64,000 nucleotides of DNA from Vicugna pacos. Lineage: Eukaryota; Chordata; Mammalia; Artiodactyla; Camelidae. The notes below the pieces were generated by a model. That model saw only the letters and a list, made by a program, of their open reading frames with translations, was not told where the DNA came from and did no database searches. Below, piece after piece: positions 41,337 to 52,482 of the stretch; position 1 is the stretch's first letter; each line of letters opens with the position of its first letter. The stretch spans positions 17,523,597 through 17,587,596 of the forward strand of contig NC_133021.1 in the NCBI RefSeq assembly GCF_048564905.1, in the 5' to 3' direction. Made by a program: the position numbers and the translations under genes.

Positions 41337-42129
41337 GAACAAAAAGCAACTCAAAGGGCCACCCTGTAGGGCTGTCCTGAGTCACCATCACTGTGAATAT
41401 CTCCGTGGGGCTGACTGACCACAGGGCAGTTTTGGTAGAGGGATTCAGCGTTCAGTTGAAGATGAGACAGATAACCTCGAACATTCCTCCCAACTCTAAG
41501 AACCTATGTTCCTGCCACTTGGCCTGACTTTGGAACTGCTTGAAAATCATGTATAATTCCTCCCCCTCATCACTCTACCTCAGTCCAGCCAGAGCCACAG
41601 TTTCCAGAAGGCCCCTGCTCACCCCGATGGTGGAAATCTGTCTGGTTTATGACTGTCTAGCTCCTTTCAGGCAAAGCTGACAATGAGTCCTGTCTTCCCA
41701 GAATAAAAGTCCGAACTTAAATTCTCAGCCTCCACTGCAGGAAGGGTAAAGTCTTGACCCTTCAGATGCACATATTCAACACTGAATGTGGAAGAGAACG
41801 ACCTGAAGGGGGAAAAGGGAGGGGTAGGAGGAGGAAAGTGCCTCCCACTTTCTTAATAGTGTTTCGGGTGAGGGCAGAGACATCTGGCTTTCAGTGGTGG
41901 CAGCAGTTTCCTGGACATTGCAAGGTCAAGCCCTGGACCGGAAGTTTCATGTGTGCGAGCAGAGGGGGCACGTGCATCCAGGCAGGCACCTGGCATTTAC
42001 TGTCTCTGAGTGCAGAGGCCATCACAGTTCCTCCCAGAGTCTGAGGCTGGGTTTGGGGGATGCTCCTGGGTGCTCAGCCTTAGCTCTTAGCCCACCTGCC
42101 CGTGACTCTGCATGCTCTGACATCACCTA
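41337..42129. other. Unique sequence, nothing recognised
   Basis: About 800 bp between an L1 and an old repeat. No gene or clear repeat. Confidence 0.45.
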
Positions 42130-42520
42130 AGAGAAAGGCTAGATGCTCACCAGACCCATTTTTCTCTGGGTCCCTGAGCACACACAGAGCAGGACTGCCT
42201 TTCCCAGCCTTCCTTGCTTTTGCATGTGGCCATGTGACTGTGTTCTGATTAACAGAATGTGGGCAGAGGTAACGGACTTCACGCCTGGTGTGTGAATCCC
42301 CCAGTGCAATCCTCCATGCTCTTACCTCCCCGGAGGGTTTAGAGGACCCAGTGGAAGAAACTAGGTCCCTAGAAGACGGTAGAGCCACTAGAAAAAAAGG
42401 ACTCTGGGCCCTTCAATCCCCTCCGACTGGACTGTGCTGTGAAGTAAGCCTCTTATTATATTAAGCCACTTTGATTTGGGTGTTGTGATAAGGTTAGCCC
42501 ATTCTAATTAGTATGCCTAA
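42130..42520 (+). mobile_element. Ancient mammalian repeat, possibly LTR-derived
   Basis: The end section (CTGTGCTGTGAAGTAAGCCT, CTTATTATATTAAGCCACTT, TGATTTGGGTGTTGTGATAA, TTAGCCCATTCTAATTAGTA) has the layout of old mammalian repeats that end in ...TTAAGCCACTGAGATTTGGG..CTAACTAATACA. The family is not assigned. If it is LTR-derived it is a broken fossil. Confidence 0.4.
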
Positions 42521-43879
42521 TACATCCATTTTCTGCTGAACTAGTCAAGGTAGATTTTATTTTTTATGACTAAGAGCCCTGAATGTTTCAATTCGCTACC
42601 TGAGCTGCCCTCAAGAGGTCTGACTTGTGGCGAGGCAGTCGCATCTGCAGGTAAGCTCCGGTTCCCTCAGGCCAGGAGGCACCGGGCTCCACCTCTCCTC
42701 TACGCAATCCCCACCCTTCCTCAGGCCCCAGAGGTGTCTCTGAGAAAGTCGGCTTCTCCTCTGTGGTCATGGTGGGGTCTGTGACTTCACTCCTAACTCC
42801 CTGCTTGACGCTGAGGGAAGTTGGGCATGTCCTTCCTAGCGCTGCTGAACTCTCTAAACCGAATCCTGCCCTTCCTCTCTATTATAAGGCGAAGCTGGCT
42901 CTGGGTCAGATGCCCAGAGAGCTATGTCTGAGGAAACCACTCTGTGCCTCATTAAAATCTGGCTTCTAGTTCGCCCAATGGATACCTTTTGACGTCTGGC
43001 CCCTTCCACTCCTTAAGTCTCCCCTACCTGCATGGGTGGGCCCATGGCAGCTGTGTTTGTATCATGTGACTGACCCGCCTCACAGTTGATTGGATGAGGG
43101 CCAGGCAAGTGATCCAAGTTGGGCCAGTCGGAGACTTTGTGCCTGAAATCCAGAAATGCCGTCTCATGCGGGCTGCTCTGAGCCGATCTGTCCAAAGGAA
43201 TCATCTTCTGTGCCAGGTGGACTGAGAAATAGGCCTGGAGGAAGCCAGTCATCGAACAAAACAAAGCAGCAGAAATAGAGAAGAAAAGGTGAGTGAGGGA
43301 GAAACTAGGAACTTTCTGAGCCTGGCTGCATCCTAAGTTGTGGGTCCACGAGCAAACTCTCTATCCATAAAATACATTTCCTCTCATTTGCTTAAGCTAG
43401 TTCAAAGTAGTTTGTAGAATCTACAGTTGAAGAGTCTCAAACGGATACAGGAAGTAGAAGATGTCACCCCACAGGTTGCCACCTGGTGGAAACCTAGGCA
43501 CCTCCTGGCTTGTCATGAACTGGGAAACCTAAAAATACTCCGGGTAGGGAAAATAAGGCGGCTGGATAGATCTCTCGGGATCTGTCGTCAGTGCAAAGTA
43601 CCTGATTGATTTTCCAGCCCAAAAGCCTCATGTCAGAGCAGAGAACCCAGCGAGGCGGGGTGACTCACCCCCGCCCCCGCCCACAGGCAGCTGGGGCTGG
43701 GGCTAGAACTCCTGCCCCCTCAACCTGGAACTACCCTTGGAATGAGCGTCCCTTTCCTGTACTGAGCGCGGGGCGCAGGGCCAGGCAGGAGCTATCAGGA
43801 TCCATCAGCACGTGTTGCTAGGCTGGCAACAAATGACACGGCTAATTCTCTGGCCCCACCGGTCCCCTCACCACGGAGA
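42521..43879. other. Unique or old diverged sequence
   Basis: About 1.4 kb with no coding evidence. 43010-43300 (TGATTGGATGAGGGCCAGGC and its surroundings) resembles old mammalian repeats, but I cannot name one. Confidence 0.4.
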
Positions 43880-44450
43880 TGGGTGCTCCCTGTGCACACG
43901 TGCGCGCTGGGCTGGCGCGGGAGCAGCTGCGGAGGCCGGGCCTCCGGGAACGGATCGGGCCAGTGCCCCCAGCATCCGTCCCACCCTTGCACAGCGGGGA
44001 GGGCCCAGCCAGCCGGGCCTTTCAGAGTTAATTAGCCTTCATGCATATGGATGGCACTGCCGATTGAACACCGTGGAGGGGTCGTGACCTGACCCCGGCG
44101 AGGCGAGCAGAGAGAAACGACTGCTTTTCCCAGCTCGGGCCCTAATTGAAAGCCCAGTTGCCAGGAGCAGCGCCTGGGTGTGATCGCCGCCGCCCCATTT
44201 CTCCCGCCGAAGAAACACTAAGGGGGGCGCTGTCCCAGGCGCCCGGCCCCCATTAGCAGCCACTCTAATGACCTGCAGGGCTGTGCAGGCGGCCCAACAA
44301 TCGTCCCCCGATATGTCGCCGTCATGATATCTGCGCTGGGAATTTATTCTGAAGCTTTCCTTTTTCCATGATGGTTTTCATTTCCTGTCATTTAAAGCTG
44401 GAAGCACTTATGGAATATCACATGGTTTTCGTTTACACAGGAAATCAGCT
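43880..44450. promoter_or_regulatory. CpG-rich block and adjoining AT-rich candidate enhancer
   Basis: 43890-44300 is rich in CpG for a mammal, for example roughly 15 CpG within 44090-44250, including GATCGCCGCCGCCCC and GGGGGGCGCTGTCCC. Next to and inside it are AT-rich motifs: GAGTTAATTAGCC at 44026, CATGCATATGG at 44041, GTCATGATATCTGCG at 44321 and GGGAATTTATTC at 44339. No repeat overlaps. The texture fits a developmental enhancer or a small CpG island, but neither conservation nor activity can be seen here. Confidence 0.4.
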
Positions 44451-44527
44451 GCAGTTGTGAGAAGATACTGACCGACTTTTTTTGTTTGTTTTTTAAAAAA
44501 TTCTCCGCCCCTCCCAAAAAAGAAATT

Positions 44528-44543
44528 GAGAGAGAGAGAGAGA
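44528..44543. repeat. (GA)n short tandem repeat
   Basis: About eight GA units followed by an A-rich run. Confidence 0.9.
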
Positions 44544-45233
44544 AAAAAAGGCCAGCTTGCAGCATTTTGTTTTGAAATAGTTTTCCTTTTGATCCCAAGT
44601 CCCTGCTCTCCACAGTGGTCTGTGGTTATACAGAAGGCGGCAGTTGCCTTCTGACACGTGGTAATCACTTTACGTGAAGAAAGCCCAGCACGGAGATGCT
44701 TTTGCTTTTTTCCAGACCACAGGAGTGAGCTGCGAGGGGGAATCTGGTGGACGCAGCTGCGCAGGCAGCTCTGCCCCACCCGAGATGCGCTGGGGGACGT
44801 GCTGCCATCCGCCTGAGATGCTGGGGACCGGGTGCCTCTGGAACTGGGTTTACCCTTCTGGAAAGACGGCAATACTGTCCAGTTAAACGACTGGGACCCC
44901 TCTGCTTGAACCTGAAAAGGGCAGTGTCCTGCCCCACCCCACCCCCACCTCCAGCACGAAGGACTGCAATAGAAGTCTGTCCTTGACCCAGCCACAACCC
45001 ATCACCCCAGGAATCCAAGAGTCGCAGGACTTCTAACAGGGATTGAGGATGTTGTGGAAGAATTTGCGATCCGTTCTTTAAGCTCCGCCCTCCAGTTACT
45101 AGCGAGTTATGAAATCCAGAGCAGAAGCACCCCGCAAAGACTGCACCATTGTGGTTCCCCTCCCTGCCAGTGTGGTTCCAGCTGCTTCTCCCCCTCCCCC
45201 CATCCCAGGGCAACTAGACGGCCCTAGGCAATA
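44544..45233. other. Unique sequence, nothing recognised
   Basis: About 690 bp. Minus-strand frames of 182-195 codons overlap each other in different phases and have no domain. Confidence 0.5.
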
Positions 45234-45248
45234 GCGCCACCTCGTGCC
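45234..45248 (-). promoter_or_regulatory. CTCF-like motif
   Basis: The minus strand reads GGCACGAGGTGGCGCT, a good fit to the CTCF core (CCAC-AGGTGGCGC type). It lies in unique sequence. Binding is unproven. Confidence 0.4.
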
Positions 45249-46594
45249 CAGCATCCTTCTTCAAGCATTTCCTCGTATCCCTTTCTAGGATGTTGAACAA
45301 ACCCTGTGGTCCCACTTTAGTGCTCAAGGGTGCCCAGAATAGATTCAGGGCTACAGAGGAGCCCCCACCTGGGGTTGAAACGGCCCTTGCCTCCTTGCTT
45401 CTTGTCTCTGAAGGCGCTTAAAGTACCGGGGACAGGAGGCTCTTTTTTCATGTCATCTCCTAAGATGTTCTGCAATAACAGACCCATTCCTTTGACTTAA
45501 GGCTGAGCCCTCAGTCACATGGAAAATGCCCTTGAAGAGATAATCTAGGCACCTATTTAGGGTGAACCAGTGTATCACCTTTTCCCCGTGGGAAAGGGGG
45601 CTTCTACAGAGGGGAGAAAGCTGAGAGGCAGGAGGCCCCCCGATGCCCAGGAGGGCAGAAGCTGGCCCTGTGGCCATCATTCACTGTGGCCATCCTTCAA
45701 GGGCAGGGGCCATCAATGTGGTGGCACTAGGAGGCGGGGAGGTGGTGGCTCTGCGAGGCAGGGTAGGGACAGGTTTTTGCACATTTTCTGGATGAGCAGG
45801 GAGCCCTCACAAAACATCAAGTCCCCATTGGGTCCCCAGGACCCAGGTGTCCCTTCGTGGTTCCTAGGTCCCTAGCAGCTGAGACCCATTTAATTGAGAC
45901 TTTCAGGCAGCCCCACCATGACCTGCCTCTTCCTCCCCTCTCCCTCGGCCCATAAAACCAACAGCCCTCTGTGTGAACGCAAGCCCCACGTTTTTATGGG
46001 CTGTCTGCTAGCGGCTGGGTCGAGGGGGTGGGGGTGGAGGGGAGGCGACAAGAAGGGGACAAAGCTGCAGCCCTTTCAGTCTCCATATATTAAACTGTGT
46101 AACGTGACCCGGGCTCTGAAACCAGATACTCGCAAGGACACCCAGAAGCCACCTGGCTACCAAATCTCTTGATCAGGCGGGTCATTTGTGCTGTGAAAAA
46201 TCCCACCTGGGAATTTCTCTTGGCTTCCGAGGGTCAGCAGCAGGCAGAGCTCCCCTCTGTTTCGCAGGGAAGCCGGCCGTCACGGCCGCTGTCACAGCCC
46301 AGCTCCTGATGGATCTGGGTGTGCAGACGGAATCTCCGGCAGGCTTGTGAGCTGAATGAAAGAAGCCCTGTTCCTTCCCGCAGCAGGCGGCTCTGGTCTC
46401 CGAGGCCCTGAGCTGTTTCCCTCCCAGGAAGCTGCCTTGGCCTCCTGTTGCTTATTCTCTAAGTGGTGAACTACTGGAGTCAGCATGGTGCTACTTCCAG
46501 AGTCTTTCTTCAGCACCGGGATTAGCTGTGCTTGGGAGACCATTCATTCCATGCCCAGTGCCCTGATGGGGCACATCCTTTTCTTTGCTGGATG
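45249..46594. other. Unique sequence, nothing recognised
   Basis: About 1.35 kb of mixed to GC-rich sequence. No gene or repeat was recognised. Confidence 0.5.
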
Positions 46595-46650
46595 CCTTTT
46601 ATTTTTATTTTATTTTTAATGGAAGTATTAGTTGATTTACAACGTCACAT
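46595..46650 (-). mobile_element. Very short L1 3'-end fragment
   Basis: T-rich text followed by ATTAGTTGATTTACAACGTCA is the complement of the last bases of the local L1 family (TGACATAATGTTGTAAATCAACTA type) plus its A-rich tail. The edges are unclear and no TSD was found. Confidence 0.6.
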
Positions 46651-46979
46651 CAGTTTTGATTGGGCACACTGTGAGATACGTCCTCTTGCATTCTCCTGCT
46701 CCCTCCGTCTGGCACCCAGCCTCCCCTTTATCCTCGCTTCTCTCAGAAAGTACCGAATTTGTCGGTCTCTGCAGGGGAGAAATGATCTGAATTGCTGTAA
46801 GATCCAGCCCCTGCCTGGTTGTTTAGGGTGGTTCCCAGTGAACCCCGAGGCCCCTTACATGTCAAACCTTCTCCACTCAGGACTCCTCCTGGTCCCCCAG
46901 CACGACTCCCATCTGGAAAATGGGAGGATTTTCTGAGGGAAGTTTGGGGAAGAAAATCAGATGACTGAAAGCATCTCAG

Positions 46980-47345
46980 CGCCACAGCTCCTCAGAAGCC
47001 CACATCTCTGGCCGAGTGTGAGCCCTGGGCCTCTCTCCCCTAGAGGCTGCCTCGCCCAGAGAAAGCCTTCCCTGAAACGGGTGAGCTGCCCAGGCTCGTT
47101 TCCCTCCTGCACTCATTTCGATATATATTTATTCCTGTTGCATTAAAAAAAAAACCAACAGCCACCTTCTGGTGATGCGCCAGAATGAGATACATAATGA
47201 TGCTGTTTAGCAGCAACTGTGTCATTCGGTGTTGTTGACAGTAAAATAAATTAACATAATAAACACAATTTGCTCAAAAACGGCTAAGGAAAAGCAGATG
47301 GTGAGCACATTTCGGCAGGACCTGTTGGTCTCGGTTTGCACGGAT
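46980..47345. promoter_or_regulatory. AT-rich unique block, candidate conserved element with CTCF-like motif
   Basis: Repeat-free and AT-rich from about 47100 (TTTCGATATATATTTATTCC, ACATAATGATGCTGTTTAGC, AAATAAATTAACATAATAAA). It contains ACCAGAAGGTGGCTG on the minus strand (complement of 47160-47175), one mismatch from the CTCF core, and sits beside the CpG-rich block at 47380-47600. This is inference from texture only. Confidence 0.35.
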
Positions 47346-47379
47346 GTTTAGACGTGGTGCTGCCTGCAACAGATGCTTG

Positions 47380-47600
47380 CGGGGTCCCCCCGTGACGGGC
47401 ACAGGCGACCCCGCGCCGGCCTGGGGATGGGTGGCCCCGCCGTTGGAAGCATCCGGCCCGGGCTGGTCCCTGGAAGGCAGGGCGCACAGCGGTCGCGCGC
47501 AGGGTCTGAGCCAGGGAAGCCGCCTCCCCCCTCCGAGCCCGGGCCTCCCAGTGCCCGGCCCATTAGCATTCAAGGCCCGTCACCCGCCCAGCACGCATCC
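47380..47600. promoter_or_regulatory. Small CpG island
   Basis: About 22 CpG in some 200 bp (for example CCCCGCGCCGGCC, GGTCGCGCGCAGG and CCTCCGAGCCCGGGCC), far above the rest of the window. No repeat was recognised in it. It could be an unmethylated regulatory element or promoter. A 226-codon frame through it (47373-48053) carries no domain and is probably a GC effect. Confidence 0.5.
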
Positions 47601-48229
47601 TTTGTGTGCCTGGAACAAGCGAGCTTTCTTCCGGGGGTGGATGGCGCTGAAGTGCTCTGGCTTCTGCCTAAGAGCTTCCCAGGCCTCCCAGTGGCTTCGG
47701 GGACCACTGGGCTTCACTTGAGCCCAGAGAGGGTGCCCTCTGGCTCTCAAAGGAGAAATAAAAGTTACTTTTGCAGCAGGAGGAGGCTGTGGCTCCCCAG
47801 TGTCTGGGAAGCAGTGGATTGGAGGGGGCGGGGTGTCTTTTCCCCCAGGTTGGAGGGGATGGGACCTGTAGGTCACTGTCAGCCTGGGTTTTGGTGGCCA
47901 GGCCCTTCTTCCTCCTGCAGCACCGTTCTATGGCTGGAGATGCCAGGCCTGTCACTGGAAAGGGGACCCTTACCAGAATTCAGATGGGTCCAAGAAGCTC
48001 TTGGAAATGTCTGTACTGCCCGAGTGCTTCTGTATGCAAATCTCCAGGGTTGATCCTGGAATCTTTAGAGATGGTTCTGATGGGGTTTTCTGACAGGAAG
48101 GACTTTAGAGTAGGAGACCCAACAGCATATGAAACAACCAGGCAGGGGGAGGATCTGCTGTCAGCCAGCGCACGTGCCCCGCACCACACTCAGCTGGGTG
48201 GCCCCGCGCCGGGTCCCTGAGTCCATCAC
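47601..48229. other. Unique sequence downstream of the CpG island
   Basis: About 630 bp. No gene or repeat was recognised. Confidence 0.5.
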
Positions 48230-48310
48230 CTTGTTAGGTTGTGGAATTGTCATGAAGACTGGATGTGATGATGCTGACAGCATGCTTAGTGCCATGTCCC
48301 CCATGTGCTC
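48230..48310 (+). mobile_element. Probable MIR fragment
   Basis: TTGTTAGGTTGTGGAATTGT, then GATGATGCTGACAGCATGCT and TAGTGCCATGTC follow the MIR 3' third, with much divergence. Confidence 0.45.
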
Positions 48311-48836
48311 CATGCCCAGTAGACAGTTGTCAGCCTGACTGCATCATGCCAGGCGGTTTCATGGGAAAGGCAGCGTTGCCCCTTAGGACCTCACCCAGCT
48401 GGCTAATGGGCCCCTCAGACAGAGCGCCACCAAGACTTGCCGTCCTCAGATTTGCTCCTGCCTAATCTCCAGCCCCGTCGCCGCTACAATGAGCAGAAAG
48501 CAGAAAGTAGCGCTCTTTTGCTCAAAGCCTGCTGTCGCGCCAGCCTCCCTGGGAAGCAAGGCAGGAGGGAGTCAGACGGCTCCAGAGGGAAACCTGGGAA
48601 AGACAGAAAGAGAGAAGCAGCAGGAGGAGGCAGGCGAGCCTTCAGACCACGATGCAGGTCTGACACCTGGGACAGGAGAAAAGGAGGGAGAGACGTGGGT
48701 GCAGCTCAGACACGGTGCAGCTCTCAAAAGCCCAGCCTCGCCCAGAAGGCACGCCACGTGCCAGTCCCAGCTCCTGTACCCTGAGGTGGCCAGTCACCGG
48801 GCAGACCGTGGTCTCGGGTGGAATGCCGGCTGGATC
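48311..48836. other. Unique sequence, nothing recognised
   Basis: About 525 bp, GC-rich. Overlapping frames on both strands have no domain. Confidence 0.5.
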
Positions 48837-48912
48837 TTTTTTTATTTTTATTTGTTTAAATTGCAGTATAGTTGATCTACAATGTTGTGTTAGTCTCTGG
48901 TATACGGCGTGG
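48837..48912 (-). mobile_element. Short L1 3'-end insertion
   Basis: TTTTTTTATTTTTATTTG is followed by AAATTGCAGTATAGTTGATC, TACAATGTTGTGTTAGTC and TCTGGTATACGGCGTGGTG, the complement of the last 60 or so bases of the local L1 family and its tail. It is extremely 5'-truncated. No TSD was found. Confidence 0.8.
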
Positions 48913-49203
48913 TGATCCAGTTACGTGGCAGTAAAGATGGGGGCTGGCGGCTGGCTCTCTCCCGGCAAGTCCTCCCTGGAAGGACTACAGAGTGGTGTGC
49001 CCCAGCTCTCCAAGCTCCTGCCCACCTTGTCACTTTCGTCTTTCCCCCCAACCTCCCCACCCCCATGCCACTGTGGGGCTCCACCCCACAGACCCTCAGA
49101 TGAGCCCAGCAACTGCCAATGTTAGGGCCTGCAGCTCTGCCTAGAGCACTGACCTCCTCTCCTTGCCATGCAGGCTTCATGCAATTCTGATCTCAGTTCA
49201 AAT
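48913..49203. other. Unique sequence, nothing recognised
   Basis: About 290 bp between a short L1 and an LTR. No gene or repeat was recognised. Confidence 0.5.
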
Positions 49204-49722
49204 GTCAGTTACCCAGCCCAAGCTCGTACTGCTTCCTGCAGGAGAGCCAATAAATCAAGAGATGAGTTGTTGAAAAAGGAATCACAATTTTGTTTGGAAA
49301 GTCAGTGGACTGAGAAGATGGGGGACTAGTGTCCCAAAGCTCCATCTTGCTTGTTTGGATGCTAGTTTCTTTTATAGAACAAAAAGGGGGAAGTGAGGAG
49401 GGAAAGTAAAAAAAGGCGGTAAGTTGTTGCAAATATTTCCTGGTTCCAGCCAGACTCTGGAAGGGATGTGTTCATTTCTTCTTTCCTGAAGCCATTCACA
49501 GGTGGTCCTGGTCAGGATGTTCCCTGTGAGCTAAACAAAGGATTCTTAGCTCAACGCTTATTATATTACCTGGGAGGCAGGATTCCCAGAAATGGGCCAT
49601 TATATGTAACATAAGCTATAGGCATCCCTTTAGTGATTAACTTGTAGCCAAAGTAATAGAATCAAAGGTTAAAGTAAAGGAAACAGATCCAATATGGAGT
49701 CAGGTTTGTCTTCCCTGTTACA
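49204..49722 (-). mobile_element. ERV-type solo LTR, family B, diverged copy
   Basis: It shares order and text with 12510-13015 and 51969-52482: GCCAATAAATCAAGAGATGA, GACTGAGAAGATGGGGGACT, TTTTATAGAACAAAAAGG, GTTGTTGCAAATATTTCCTGG, and the ending CAATATGGAGTCAGGTTTGT..CCCTGTTACA. The middle differs, so it is a separate subfamily. It is a broken solo fossil. TCAGT near both edges may be remains of a target duplication. Confidence 0.78.
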
Positions 49723-51324
49723 TCAGTAAGCCCTCCTCTGGACCTTTCTCTCTGACACAGCCCCCACCCCCATCACTCTCTCCCCGACTCGCAGAGCCCG
49801 AATCACTGTCTGTGCCTGGAATGCTGCTTCTTGTTGTTTACATGTGTACACGGCATCACTTTTGGAGATCAGGGGCCTTCTTCTTGGCACTTGGTAGGCA
49901 CACAATACAGACACGAGGCCAGACCTGGAATTGCTGGGAGCACCGGGATTTAGCTGCTAAGTGTTCTGGGCGAGGCTCTGCCCACTGTTCAGAGCAAAAA
50001 GAATCGGGTGCTGCTTATGAACCTCACTTCCTGTCTCCCGGGCGCCTTGGGCAAGTCTAATAGGAAAATCTAACAGGGAAAGTGCTCTGGAAAGCCCAGG
50101 GCACCGTACCCTGCTGGTGTTTATTCCTTTTCTGAACCTTTTAGGGCTTTTAGCATAACCTGCCGCCGCTGGGATGTGCTACATGCTAGTGAAGGAAGGA
50201 GAAGATCCCACATCCCCTCTCTCTGTGCAGCTTCTAAAATCCTTTAGCACGAAAGGCCTGCTTTCGTTTTCCAGCCCAGGAGCCTGGCTCGACTGTTGGA
50301 AATTTAGTTACTACCGGTCAGCTTGGTTCTAGAACATCCCGGAACTTTGCTCTGTGACCTTGGGCACTTTCCCAGCATAATTCTGAGGTTATCTGGGGGG
50401 GCCAGTGGGAGGGCATACCTATACAAAGTTCTTCTGGCCGACGTTCATAAACAAATATTTCCAACTGATACATACAAGCAAAATGTCCTGTTGGAGCCAT
50501 AACCCAAAGCAAGCCTAAATGCCCAGAACTTTCCAATGATCCCAGGCCCGCCTGACTAGCAGAACACAGCCCTGCCAGTGCTGCGTGTGCCGGGCTAGCG
50601 GAGTCACCCCCCAGCTATTGCAAAAATCTCAGTCAGGCTGCGGCAGCTGGCGCACAGATGTTCTGCGTAGCGATTAGAACATTTCTGGGTATCAGTAAAC
50701 ACTCTCTCTGAGCCAGAAAACGTGAGCAGGGAACTCGAAACTGGTAACAAGAGCTGTGCAGACGGTTCTCAAGGAAATGGAATAAGACTCAGGACAGAGG
50801 GTGAGCCCCTCCCGGGCCCCTCCCTCCCACACGGAATGCCACTCTGTGATGTTGGTGCTGAGTGATGGCAGGACCCAGGCTCAGATCTCTGTGCTGAATG
50901 GCCCGTCCGCTCCAAGAGATGGATGCCTGGAGTTTGTGCTAAACCTGAACGCCCCAATCTGTGGTTCTCAAGCTCCAGGCCCACCCGTCAGCATTTGTGT
51001 AGCAAATGTCTCCAAGATTTAACTCAGCATTAACTGCTTTCTGAAGCCACTCAGGCTGTGCTAAGCTCTAGATGTTGTGGGCTGGCCACAGCCAGTTTAA
51101 AAGAAACAGATCCCACTGAGATACTAGCCCTCCAGGATAGCCAGTTGGTGCCTTCCTGCCCTGCTTTATGCTGGGACAGGCAGCCTTTAGGGATGACAGA
51201 CCGCTACATGGAACCTCAAAACTCACAGAGGCTCCCTGGAGGAGGAGGATGGAGCAGTTCACTGGCCCGCCAGCAGGAGGTGCTGGAGCCAGTGCCGTGT
51301 TGGCGAGCACCACACACTTGGAAG
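49723..51324. other. Unique sequence, nothing firm recognised
   Basis: About 1.6 kb. A possible MIR trace (TCTGTGACCTTGGGCACTTTC, 50351-50371) is present. No coding region. Confidence 0.5.
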
Positions 51325-51445
51325 GCACTTACGAGGCAGTCTAGCCTAGCCCTCATTTTGCAGATGTGGAAACCTGGGCCAAAGCAGGGACATGATCATT
51401 CAAGGTCACACGGCCGGGAGGAAGCAGCCAGACCTGGACCCCAGG
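51325..51445 (-). mobile_element. MIR SINE fragment
   Basis: CCTCATTTTGCAGATGTGGA, then AACCTGGGCCAAAGCAGG and TTCAAGGTCACACGGCC are the complement of the MIR core. Confidence 0.75.
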
Positions 51446-51679
51446 CCAGGATGATGTTTGAGGCCCTCTTCCCCTCACTGTTGTTCAGACTCATCTTTAA
51501 AGTGCAAATCACTGTGTGTGGGGGTGGGTGGGAGGGAGGGATTAGTAGATCCTCAATTAAAGGGAAATTCTGCCATCAGTATCTGACATTGAAAAAGAAA
51601 GTCAACACAAAGCAGTGTATCAGCCCTGAGGTCCTGAGTTAAGAGGCTCTGACCATGGAATGTGGGGAGGACATGAGGG

Positions 51680-51830
51680 TGGAGACAGGTCAGGGACAGA
51701 CTTCTCACCCGGAAAAGTCTTCCCTGAGCCTGTTCTGGTCCAGACTAGGGTGGGCGTGCAGGTCCCTGACCTTCACACTCCGGCTCATCTCCCATGGCCT
51801 CCTGTGCCTTTAGGTCCGGGCCGTGTCCTG
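51680..51830 (+). mobile_element. Possible L2 fragment
   Basis: CTTCTCACCCGGAAAAGTCT, TCCCTGAGCCTG and TCCCATGGCCTCCTGTGCCT resemble the CAGGAAGCCTTCCCTGACC and following part of L2. Weakly supported. Confidence 0.4.
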
Positions 51831-51968
51831 ACCACACCTGCCCCGGCTCGGGGTGGAAGCCCCCTTTCAAAGTCAACATTTTCACTGGCGTGGAGCCTTC
51901 TTTCAGAAGACATCCAAGTCGACCATAAACAGGTCAGGCCTGATTCACTCACTTGCTATGAGGACGAG

Positions 51969-52482
51969 TGTTACCGAGTCCAGACTCGTTCTGCCCGCCG
52001 CACGACAAGCCAATAAATCGAGAGACAGGGAATTGGGGCAAGGAATAATGACTTTTTTCAGAAAGCCAAGAGACTAAGAAGATGGCAGACTAATGATCTG
52101 GAGAACCATCTTCCCCACGTCAGAATTCTGGCTCCTTTTATACTAAAAGAGGAGGAGTGTGGTTGTTGCAAACCTCTTGGTGCCAGAATCCTTTGTTCTT
52201 GCAGCTGTCCACACAGGTCAGGTCACGATGTCCCTGTAAACCTCTAACAGGACAAATGTTATTTTCTATTCTGCAACTTTTTATCGCTATGTGAATGGGA
52301 AAGTGTTATCCCCTTAAAGGTCACAGCCTGGAGAATGGGCTTTCCTGTGTATTTCAGGCTCTAGGTGACATTCTTTTTCAAAAGGTGCAGAACCAGCATG
52401 ACTGAGCCCAGGAAACAGAGCACAGGGTTGGAGCTAAAGGAACAGGTCCAAGATGGAGTCAGGCCTGTTATTCCCTATTACA
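51969..52482 (-). mobile_element. ERV-type solo LTR, family B copy 2 (514 bp)
   Basis: On the minus strand it runs TGTAATAGGGAATAACAGG to GACTCGGTAACA, with TG...CA ends. A TATA-like TAGTATAAAAGGAG (complement near 52140) lies about 120 bp before CTCGATTTATTGGC. It is homologous over its whole length to 12510-13015. It is solo, with no viral genes beside it. No TSD is evident, so the flanks may have been altered after insertion. Confidence 0.85.

Noticed and set aside
44408-45213. Overlapping 182- and 195-codon minus-strand frames
   Set aside because: They overlap each other in different phases and have no domain, so at most one could be real. Probably chance.
47373-48053. 226-codon frame through the CpG island
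   Set aside because: High GC makes stops rare. Antisense and overlapping frames are just as open, and no homology is recognised.
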